NCBI RefSeq assembly: GCF_964204645.1
Contig: NC_134028.1
Location: forward strand, 12,935,001-12,999,000
Direction of reading: 5' to 3'
From: Tubulanus polymorphus
Taxonomy: Eukaryota > Nemertea > Palaeonemertea > Tubulaniformes > Tubulanidae
Length of the DNA: 64,000 nucleotides
The translations under genes were made by a program, and so were the position numbers. Positions 20,552 to 27,550 of the stretch are shown here, piece by piece; the first letter of the stretch is position 1; each line of letters begins with the position of its first letter. The notes under the pieces were generated by a model. That model made no database searches and was not told the origin of the DNA. It saw only the letters and a program-made list of their open reading frames with translations.

Positions 20552-21799
20552 TTAATACATAACACTATCTAATTGTGAATTTATAATATTTAATTGTGCG
20601 TCAGATATAATATAAATGTGCATTTTAAAATTTTTAATTCCTTTTTTCTTTGTCATGAATAATTGTATTCCATCTTTAGTGTTCTGTAGTTTTTTCCCAG
20701 AACCATGTAATAAGTTATCTTCAGTTGTTCTAAAATCTAACCATAATGCAAATTTATTACCGGTATAATAATCAATTTGATTAATGTTACAATTTTCAAA
20801 TGATTTTACTTTTTCATTCATAAAATGTTTTTTAATTTCTACCCATTGATCAATCATTCTCATTCCTTGACAAAATATTTTATTTGCTATTCCTTCGATA
20901 GTTATTTTTACTTTTGTTATTTCAGGATTATAATAATTATCAACATTTATTGCGCCATTAGTATACGTTCCAATAGTAAAAAATATTAATATACCTTTAA
21001 TAGATCTTCTAGGAAAGTTAATATTCTCATTTATTATTTCATCATTTGCATTAATAGTTACAGTTTTAAATTTATCAATATAATCATATAATAATGAAAA
21101 CCCTTGATTGTATTTAGTTTGAATTATACTTGAAATATTTTCATCAGTTACTGTATCATATTCTAAACATATATTCGATAATTTATAACTCATATCTTTA
21201 TTAACGCTAGATATTACAATTTCATTTACAGGAGCAAATGTTATCTCAAATATAATATCTTCTTGAATTGCGTATTTATATAAAGGTGCATTATTATTTA
21301 TCAATTCAAAGTCTAATGGAATTTTATATTTGCTTCCATATATACTTTTTATTAATTTATCTACATCATTTGTTAATATTGCGCTATTAGCTTCTGATCT
21401 TAATTTATTTTGGTTTTCTGATTGAATTCCTTGAAATATCATATTATTTCTATTTTCTTTAGTTAACCATAAATCTTTATAATGCATAAATAAATTATAA
21501 TCATCTAATGAGAAAACTGTTTCTGGACCAATCTTTATTGTTAACTTTTTAATCAAATATCTTCCAACATTATCAACAACATAATTATTATTATTACCGA
21601 TTACTTTTATATCAGCTGATAAATAAATACTGTTTGGAACATAAAAAGTATTTTGTGTTAATCTAGGAATTCTAACGTATAAAGTTTCATCGGGATTAAT
21701 ATTTGAAGGGTTATGAGTAATTATATGATGTGATCTTTCTGCTTTAATAGCATTAGATATTCTATGATTCTTAGAAGGATTGATATAACTCCCACTCAT
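20552..21799 (-). CDS. MCP: Major capsid protein, double jelly-roll (Polinton)
   Basis: 415 aa, intact. I assign it as capsid protein from its size, its position in the leftward virion-gene block and its pattern: an N-terminal arm, a beta-rich first half containing L-Y-V-R-I-P-R-L, a loop block K-I-P-L-D-F-E-L, then I-F-E-I-T-F-A-P-V-N-E and L-x-N-I-C-L-E-Y-D-T-V, which resemble hexon-like capsid proteins of Polintons and adintoviruses. It would build trimers tiling an icosahedral virion. A late-type motif precedes the ATG. Copy B has a broken homolog; copy D a partial one at the window end. A structure prediction would settle the two jelly rolls. Confidence 0.75.
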   Translation of the reverse strand: MSGSYINPSKNHRISNAIKAERSHHIITHNPSNINPDETLYVRIPRLTQNTFYVPNSIYLSADIKVIGNNNNYVVDNVGRYLIKKLTIKIGPETVFSLDDYNLFMHYKDLWLTKENRNNMIFQGIQSENQNKLRSEANSAILTNDVDKLIKSIYGSKYKIPLDFELINNNAPLYKYAIQEDIIFEITFAPVNEIVISSVNKDMSYKLSNICLEYDTVTDENISSIIQTKYNQGFSLLYDYIDKFKTVTINANDEIINENINFPRRSIKGILIFFTIGTYTNGAINVDNYYNPEITKVKITIEGIANKIFCQGMRMIDQWVEIKKHFMNEKVKSFENCNINQIDYYTGNKFALWLDFRTTEDNLLHGSGKKLQNTKDGIQLFMTKKKGIKNFKMHIYIISDAQLNIINSQLDSVMY

Positions 21800-21818
21800 T
21801 TATTTAACAAAAAAATTA
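21800..21818 (-). promoter_or_regulatory. Late-type upstream motif (capsid gene)
   Basis: In the gene's sense: TAATTTTTTTGTTAAATAA then ATG. Matches the poly-T plus TAAATG pattern before the other virion genes. Confidence 0.6.
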
Positions 21819-21823
21819 ATTAT

Positions 21824-23518
21824 TTATTTTTTGATATTTTTTGATATCATATTTACTAAACCAAAAATAATAGCACTTACAACTGTAATTAAAAATAAAA
21901 TAATATGTTCAGCAGCAAAGTTAATAATGTTTCCTGCAGATTTCAATATAAAACCAACAATTGAAGCAATAACTCCTGGTAATGCTGCAGCAGATTTTTT
22001 AGATAGTTCCCATAAATATTTTGCTAATTTCTTTAAACCATCTTTAACTTTATCTTGTATAGAATTATTACCTGGAGGTTTATCTGGTTTATTTGGAGTA
22101 GGAGTAGATTTCAAAGCATTTGATATAGCTAAACCAATTGTTGTAAATACCATAGTTACACCAGTTAGAATTGAAAGAATTGTTATTCCTTCTAATTTAA
22201 ATAACAATTTTATTCTATCTTTTAATGATATTTCAGAATCTGGTTTAATCAACAAATCTTTAAAAATAACTTTTAATTTTTTAATATGATTAAGATCATA
22301 TGATTTTAATAATATATCTCTTTCTTCTTTTTGTAATTTTATGTTATATTCTAAATCATCTATTTCTTTTACTAAAGCTAACTTTCTGCTTTCAAAATCA
22401 GCTTCATAAATTACTTGATGATTTCTATTTAATTCTAATTGTTTTAATTCTTCATCTACATTAACTAATTCTTTTTCTAACATGGTTATTTTAGAAAATC
22501 TCATCTTAATATTAGCAATTTCATCAGCTGATACTTGTATACCTTTAATTTCTCTACGTATTTGTTCAGGAAATGCTTCTAATTCTTCATCAGTTAAATT
22601 AAGAAATCCTTTTTCTAGTAAATATTGCAGTCGATTTATTCCAGTTTCAGAACCAGATGTATCTGATATACTATTCATCAGTTCTTCTGAATCTCTTAAT
22701 CTATCAATTTGTTTTTCTAATTGTAATTGACTTGAATAATTATCAATTTGTTGAGTGTCTCTTCTCGATGTTTCGGGTGTTGAAGATCTCAATCTATCTA
22801 ATCGATTTCTATTCTCTTCCATTTCTGGATCAAAATCAGTAGGATTTGGATTTGGATTTTTAAATGGTGAATATTTGTTTATATCAATTTTAGGAATTGG
22901 TTTTTCTTCATTTATTCTATCGATTGCATTCCATATAATTCTGAGAAATTCTCTACCACCTTTTGAATTTTCAATTGTAGATCTTGCTCGCATTTCAGGT
23001 TCAAAAATATTTTCTTGACCCATTTTAGATAATTGAATTGTTACAATATTCCTATTTAAATCAAGATTATAATACCATGTATCATTTTTAAATTCTAAAT
23101 TATTTGTGAAATATGGGTCATCTTTAAAAATTTGTTCTACAACATCTTCAGTATCAATTTCATCTGTTACATCTGATGGTAACAATTCGTTAACAATTGT
23201 ATCTGTTACTCTAGATTTCATTAAATATAAATCTTCTTTCAATTCAGGATCAGTTGTATTTACTAATCTATTCATTAAATCTTTTCTTTCTCTTCTAGTT
23301 GTAATTATACCCCTTTCAGGAGCTTCTAAATATTTATTTAATTTTTCACGTAATTCGGGATCATCATCATCATCATCTTCACCTAAATTAGTATTATATG
23401 TTGATTCATCATTATTATCAATATTAGCACCTGCATCATTATAATCATCATCAATATATCCTTCATTATCATTTCCCATGTCATCCAATGGAATATCTTC
23501 TCCACCTTCTACATCCAT
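21824..23518 (-). CDS. Polinton virion-associated protein with C-terminal membrane region
   Basis: 564 aa. Very acidic N-terminus with runs of Asp (about residues 1-55). Long charged helical middle with coiled-coil character (about 290-420). C-terminal hydrophobic part: one helix near 440-465 (ILSILTGVTMVFTTIGLAI), a proline-rich stretch with PTPNKPDKPPG, then L-A-K-Y-L-W-E-L...A-A-A-L-P-G-V-I-A-S-I and a last helix (HIILFLITVVSAIIFGLV). This C-terminal pattern is familiar from metazoan Polintons, where it is conserved but uncharacterised. Suggested role: membrane-active or internal virion protein. Directly upstream of the capsid gene. Confidence 0.7.
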   Translation of the reverse strand: MDVEGGEDIPLDDMGNDNEGYIDDDYNDAGANIDNNDESTYNTNLGEDDDDDDPELREKLNKYLEAPERGIITTRRERKDLMNRLVNTTDPELKEDLYLMKSRVTDTIVNELLPSDVTDEIDTEDVVEQIFKDDPYFTNNLEFKNDTWYYNLDLNRNIVTIQLSKMGQENIFEPEMRARSTIENSKGGREFLRIIWNAIDRINEEKPIPKIDINKYSPFKNPNPNPTDFDPEMEENRNRLDRLRSSTPETSRRDTQQIDNYSSQLQLEKQIDRLRDSEELMNSISDTSGSETGINRLQYLLEKGFLNLTDEELEAFPEQIRREIKGIQVSADEIANIKMRFSKITMLEKELVNVDEELKQLELNRNHQVIYEADFESRKLALVKEIDDLEYNIKLQKEERDILLKSYDLNHIKKLKVIFKDLLIKPDSEISLKDRIKLLFKLEGITILSILTGVTMVFTTIGLAISNALKSTPTPNKPDKPPGNNSIQDKVKDGLKKLAKYLWELSKKSAAALPGVIASIVGFILKSAGNIINFAAEHIILFLITVVSAIIFGLVNMISKNIKK

Positions 23519-23537
23519 TTACATAATAAAAAAATTA
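23519..23537 (-). promoter_or_regulatory. Late-type upstream motif (564-aa gene)
   Basis: In sense: TAATTTTTTTATTATGTAA then ATG. Confidence 0.55.
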
Positions 23538-24923
23538 AAATTTAAAATATAATATTCCTCCGATTACAATTCCTATACAAGTTATAGCTAATTTAGTATT
23601 TTCATGGGATTTATTATCATCATTTAGTTTAATTATATCATGTTGAATTTTATCAGTTCTATTATTTTCTGATGTATTGTAATCTTTTATTTTAGAATCA
23701 TTATTTAATTTAATATTCTTAGTTTTAGTTTCAGTTGATTGAATATGTTTTTTATTTTTTTCACCTTCCATTAATTTTGGAGCAGTAATAATCTTTTTAT
23801 TTATATCATTCAATCCAAATGAATTATTTATTGTTGCAGTTTTAATTAGATTATTATAACCAATTATATTTCCCATCTTCAATACTAAATCATTAGAAAT
23901 AATTAATAGATTAGGGCCTATACAATAATTAAGTCTTACATGAGATTTATCTAAATAATTTTGATATCTTATAATGTTTTCTGGAATCGATCTATTTTTA
24001 TCATTATGAATTGAATCTTCAAATAAAACTTTAAACTGTTTTTGTGTATCGAATGATGTATTCAAATTTCCAATTATTGGGGATCTTGTTTCAACTTGTG
24101 ATCCTAGAATACAAATCAAATAAGTTCTAATAGATTGATTTATTCTTTCTATACCTGATTTAGTAAAACCTTCACTATTTTCTAAAATAAAATAAACCCA
24201 ACCATTTTTGTTTTCTTGTTTTAAATTATCATAAAATTTTGGTAATTTATTGAAATTGAATGTTTCTAAATCCTTTGTTTCTATTTTACCATAACCTAAT
24301 TTTTTATTATAGATATTATAAAAACTATTAGATGGTATAGGAAGTGCACAATATTCTGCAATCTTTTTAGGGCAAGGAAGTGATCTTATTGTTCCAATTT
24401 TTGTTCTAAAATCAGAATTATTTATATCTATATTAAATTCATTGCAAATTTTATAAAACTTAGATAAATTAATATTATTATCTAATTCTTTAAAATATCT
24501 AGATCCTGGTAAAGCACACTCTAATTCATTTAATATTATTCTGATTTGAAAGTATGTATGAAATCTAAATAAACTTTGAATTAGTTTATATTTAGAATTA
24601 TTCAAATGATCATTCCAACTAATTCCACATCCTGTTGTTGCACAATAAACAGCAAAATTTAATTGGTTCTGCCAATACTTCATATTAGATTTTAATAACC
24701 ATTGTTTTTCATCTTTCAATTTTTTAAAATTAATTAAATATACATGAAATATATTTTCCATCTTTGCATTAAAATTATTAGTTTCAGTAACATAAATTTC
24801 TAAATTAGTTAATGAATCTAAAACTTCATTTCTATATGTAATATCTTTATTAAAATCTATTGCTGGAATATTATATTTAATTGATTTATTATATCGGAAA
24901 GTTTTTGGAAAACTATCTACCAT
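23535..24923 (-). CDS. Conserved Polinton protein, 462 aa
   Basis: Intact frame with a typical Polinton pattern: an N-terminal domain containing LNFAVYCATTGCGISWNDHL (near residues 89-108) and LFRFHTYFQIRIILNELE, a middle with polar repeats, then a charged Asn/Lys-rich linker and one C-terminal hydrophobic helix (ITCIGIVIGGILYF). I know similar uncharacterised proteins in animal Polintons but no function. The tail anchor suggests insertion in a virion or host membrane. Preceded by a late-type motif; it ends within the motif of the 564-aa gene. Confidence 0.7.
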   Translation of the reverse strand: MVDSFPKTFRYNKSIKYNIPAIDFNKDITYRNEVLDSLTNLEIYVTETNNFNAKMENIFHVYLINFKKLKDEKQWLLKSNMKYWQNQLNFAVYCATTGCGISWNDHLNNSKYKLIQSLFRFHTYFQIRIILNELECALPGSRYFKELDNNINLSKFYKICNEFNIDINNSDFRTKIGTIRSLPCPKKIAEYCALPIPSNSFYNIYNKKLGYGKIETKDLETFNFNKLPKFYDNLKQENKNGWVYFILENSEGFTKSGIERINQSIRTYLICILGSQVETRSPIIGNLNTSFDTQKQFKVLFEDSIHNDKNRSIPENIIRYQNYLDKSHVRLNYCIGPNLLIISNDLVLKMGNIIGYNNLIKTATINNSFGLNDINKKIITAPKLMEGEKNKKHIQSTETKTKNIKLNNDSKIKDYNTSENNRTDKIQHDIIKLNDDNKSHENTKLAITCIGIVIGGILYFKF

Positions 24924-24943
24924 TTATATAACTAAAAAAATTA
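24924..24943 (-). promoter_or_regulatory. Late-type upstream motif (462-aa gene)
   Basis: In sense: TTAATTTTTTTAGTTATATAA then ATG; it overlaps the stop of the extended frame of the upstream gene. Confidence 0.55.
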
Positions 24944-25377
24944 ATAATTTATTAATTCTTTTAATAATTTATCTTGTTCTTCAACTGTTATATGACCATT
25001 TAAACTTATTATATAATCTAGTGTGTTCTTTAATTTATTAATTTCTTTTTTATATTAGATTTTATTTTTTCTTTATTACTTTTTATATTTAATTTTGAAC
25101 TTATACCAGTTAAAACACTTGAACTTAATCCTAATACACCAATTGATATAGCTAAAGGTGTTAATGGACTGAATATTGCTAGAAATGTTATTACAGAACT
25201 AATTGTAACCGAACCACTGATAATAAGATAATATATAATTTTACTTTTTAAATATTTTTTCTTTTTTATCTTTAAGTCACTTTCAAATTCTAATATTTGT
25301 TTTTCTAAATATGTTTTTAATTTAGTTTTATTTATATCATGAGGAATAATATCAATACTATCAACTTTATCTTCCAT
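24941..25377 (-). CDS. Two-TM small Polinton protein, apparent -1 frame break
   Basis: The first frame (25377-25030) gives 115 aa: a charged helical N-terminus, then two hydrophobic segments (IIYYLIISGSVTISSVITFLAIF region and a Gly/Leu-rich helix near 80-97), then a lysine-rich end. Its stop follows an A-rich tract. Shifting -1 at A-AAA-AAG (25051-25045) gives a further 34 codons to a TAA at 24943-24941. These are rich in Asp/Leu and of the kind that ends related Polinton proteins. Either a programmed frameshift or loss of one A from a seven-A run explains this. No homolog in the window allows a check. Confidence 0.55.
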
Positions 25378-25397
25378 TTATTTAGAATAAAAATTAC
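25378..25397 (-). promoter_or_regulatory. Late-type upstream motif (two-TM gene)
   Basis: In sense: TTAGTAATTTTTATTCTAAATAA then ATG, a weaker T tract than its neighbours. Confidence 0.4.
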
Positions 25398-25800
25398 TAA
25401 TTAGTAAACTTATAAGCAACAAATATAACAATAACTAAAATCCAAATTATTTCATATTTCTGTTGTTCTTTACTTGGGGTATAATAATCTGATAATTTAG
25501 GTTTGTATAGATGTAATTTTTCTTTATTGGTTACCGCGTTATATAAACTCATTGCATCATCAACTGATTGAAAATCTCTATGTGAAATCTTCTGATCATA
25601 TAATTCTTTATTGATGTAATCCATATAGTTTTGTTTCTTTTCTCTATATTCTTCTGCAGCTTTATTGTATTTCTCTAACGTCTTCTTTGTTCTCCTAATG
25701 AACTATTTTTATCAATATGCTTAAATAAATAACCACCACCAGTAAATGCTAAAGCGTTAACAATTGCTGATCCTATAATAGTTATAATTGCAGAAGCCAT
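25397..25800 (-). pseudogene. Small Polinton virion-type protein, frameshifted
   Basis: The ATG at 25800 opens a short frame with an alanine/isoleucine-rich hydrophobic N-terminus and a G-G-G-Y-L-F block, stopping at about 25679. The homologous continuation is in the -1 frame, through K-Y-N-K-A-A-E-E-Y and I-N-K-E-L to the 75-aa block at 25624-25397, which contains KLSDYYTPS and a C-terminal hydrophobic helix. Together they look like one protein of about 134 aa of a type recurring in animal Polintons. No classic slippery site lies at the break, so this is probably a real one-base loss. Confidence 0.6.
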
Positions 25801-25819
25801 TTATTTAGCAAAAAAATTA
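25801..25819 (-). promoter_or_regulatory. Late-type upstream motif (25800 gene)
   Basis: In sense: TAATTTTTTTGCTAAATAA then ATG. Confidence 0.55.
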
Positions 25820-25824
25820 TGCAT

Positions 25825-26046
25825 TTATATGGGAGGAATATATTTTTGTTTTTCCAAATAATCAATAGTTAAATTAGATAAAGTAACTGCTAATGTTAAC
25901 TTTAAAATATCATTTATATCAAATCTATCAACATTAACACTTCCCATTTTGAATACTTTTTTTAATACCATTGAATAACCAACAGTTCCAACTGATAGTA
26001 ATGCGCCATTATATAATCCAGTTATTATCCACTTATTATCACTCAT
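25825..26046 (-). CDS. Small hydrophobic Polinton protein, 73 aa
   Basis: 73 aa with a Gly/Ser/Leu-rich hydrophobic first half (LYNGALLSVGTVGYSMVL) and a second amphipathic segment near 45-60, ending in K-Y-I-P-P-I. No family recognised. Its ATG follows the TAA of the upstream gene directly. A late-type motif with a seven-T tract lies inside the last codons of that gene. Probably a minor membrane component of the virion, by its location among such genes. Confidence 0.55.
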   Translation of the reverse strand: MSDNKWIITGLYNGALLSVGTVGYSMVLKKVFKMGSVNVDRFDINDILKLTLAVTLSNLTIDYLEKQKYIPPI

Positions 26047-26065
26047 TTATTTATCAAAAAAATTA
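26047..26065 (-). promoter_or_regulatory. Late-type upstream motif (73-aa gene)
   Basis: In sense: TAATTTTTTTGATAAATAA then ATG; the final TAA is also the stop codon of the preceding gene. Confidence 0.55.
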
Positions 26066-26388
26066 CTATCATCAAAATATTTAGTTAACTTATTTATGAT
26101 TAATTCAACATTTATTTCATTACTACTTTTATGATTATCATATATTTTGGATAATATGTTTTTGATATCTTCAATAATTCCATCTTCATTTAATTCATAA
26201 TATTCTAAAGGTGATTTAATTAAATCAATTACTTTTTCTATATTATACTTTTCTTTATCAATCATTGATGCATTGTTAAATGATTTACTTTTTATATCAG
26301 TAATTACATCATTTAGTTTAATTCTCATTTCTTTACCATGTTTAAAATCAAACCCAAAACATATACTCGGTCCAACAGTTATATTCAT
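26047..26388 (-). CDS. Unknown Polinton protein, 113 aa
   Basis: 113 aa, intact. Short N-terminus (MNITVGPSICFGFDFKHG) then a highly charged, helical protein without membrane segments. No domain recognised. Placed between the penton-like gene and the 73-aa membrane protein and preceded by a late-type motif, so expressed with virion genes if the motif is real. Confidence 0.55.
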   Translation of the reverse strand: MNITVGPSICFGFDFKHGKEMRIKLNDVITDIKSKSFNNASMIDKEKYNIEKVIDLIKSPLEYYELNEDGIIEDIKNILSKIYDNHKSSNEINVELIINKLTKYFDDSNFFDK

Positions 26389-26408
26389 TTATATAGTGAA
26401 AAAAATTA
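26389..26408 (-). promoter_or_regulatory. Late-type upstream motif (113-aa gene)
   Basis: In sense: GTAATTTTTTTCACTATATAA then ATG; it overlaps the end of the upstream minor capsid frame. Confidence 0.5.
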
Positions 26409-27163
26409 CTCTCTACATCTTATAACTAATTCATAAATTACAGGGAAATTATTTAAATCAATTAAGTATCCATTATGATTTCTTATTTCTAATCTAAAAT
26501 TATTAAATTTAGGAATGCAAGGTTTGAAATCACATTCTGTTAAATTATAATTTATTTGCGTTCCAAATTCTTTAACATTTTTTAATGGTAAAATATTTAA
26601 TATACTAGAATTACATGTTGTATCTTTAGTTGCTTCGAATGTTTTTGTTGGGTCAATTAAATTGCAATAAATATAAAAATGTGTAAAAGGTATTATATTT
26701 GAAATACCTTCTACGTTTACTGTAACAACATCTGGTTCAATTCCTAGCAATTTAGCTATAGGTTTTTTACCATAAATGCATGTTGACTTTCATCAAATAC
26801 CTTTATTTTAATTCTATTTGAGCTATCACTTTTTATAAATCTTATTAAAAATTTATCATCTTTTCTAATTTTCAACCGTGCTCTACGATTAATTTCTTGC
26901 GCTAATGTTTCTAAATTATATAATCCTGGTCTTAGAAATAGATGAAACAATTTATTTATATTTCTAATATGAATTAAAAAAGTATTATGTTCAATAGTTT
27001 TATTCGATATATTGTAAAAAGAATTACATAAACTTATATTTACTAATTTTAAATCTACACAATTTTTGAATTCTCTATCTAATTGTACTAATAAATTATG
27101 TGATTTATAATTTGTAAGTTTTCTAGAATCAACAAATATTCTGTATTCTTTTAATTCCGCCAT
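26406..27163 (-). CDS. mCP: Penton-like minor capsid protein in two frames (-1 shift)
   Basis: Frame 1 (27163-26756, 135 aa) begins MAELKEYRIFVDSRKL and contains C-N-S-F-Y-N-I and L-R-P-G-L-Y-N-L-E-T-L. Frame 2 (to 26406) contains LLGIEPD, F-Y-I-Y-C-N-L-I-D and a C-terminal FPVIYELVI. Together, at about 250 aa, they have the size and pattern of the Polinton minor capsid (penton, single jelly roll). The frames meet at A-AAA-AAC (26768-26762), in the correct phase for -1 slippage and 4 bases before the frame-1 stop codon (26758-26756). Programmed frameshifting, or loss of one base from the A run, would both give this. Neither half alone would make a normal penton. Confidence 0.65.
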
Positions 27164-27180
27164 TTATTTTACATATTTTC

Positions 27181-27522
27181 TTATTCGAAATCTATTTCAT
27201 GGTGCCCTTTTTCATTCTTACCTTTGTATACGAAATAGAAATCTCCAGAACATAATTCTTCTAGATCTTCACTTGATAATCTATGAAATCTATCTGGTAA
27301 ATAAGTTCTGAATTTATGTGTATTTTCTTTTAATCCTTCATATTCTAAGTGTATAACTAATTTATCTCCATATTTGTTAGTAATTGTAACAATATTTGTA
27401 ATTAAATATTTCTTGTGAATTGTTAACTCAGTTAGTTTTTTAAATTTATAATCTACAGATTTGACGCTTGAAGTATCTTTAATTCTATCTAAGAATTCAC
27501 TGTGTACTTGTTTACTCTCCAT
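27181..27522 (-). CDS. Small conserved Polinton protein, 113 aa
   Basis: 113 aa, intact. Predicted beta-rich, no membrane segment: KYLITNIVTITNKYGDKLVI, then LEYEG and F-R-T-Y-L-P-D-R-F. The pattern is like short uncharacterised proteins next to PolB in other animal Polintons. Directly downstream of the polymerase gene (28-base gap) and preceded by the early-type motif rather than the poly-T type, so it may belong with replication rather than the virion. Confidence 0.6.
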   Translation of the reverse strand: MESKQVHSEFLDRIKDTSSVKSVDYKFKKLTELTIHKKYLITNIVTITNKYGDKLVIHLEYEGLKENTHKFRTYLPDRFHRLSSEDLEELCSGDFYFVYKGKNEKGHHEIDFE

Positions 27523-27546
27523 TTATTATACAAATTTTTATTGAAA
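27523..27546 (-). promoter_or_regulatory. Early-type upstream motif (27522 gene)
   Basis: In sense: TTTCAATAAAAATTTGTATAATAA then ATG. Confidence 0.5.
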
Positions 27547-27550
27547 TTTA

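Noticed and set aside
21831-23444. Several plus-strand frames opposite the 564-aa gene
   Set aside because: Shadows of a long minus-strand gene with biased codon use.
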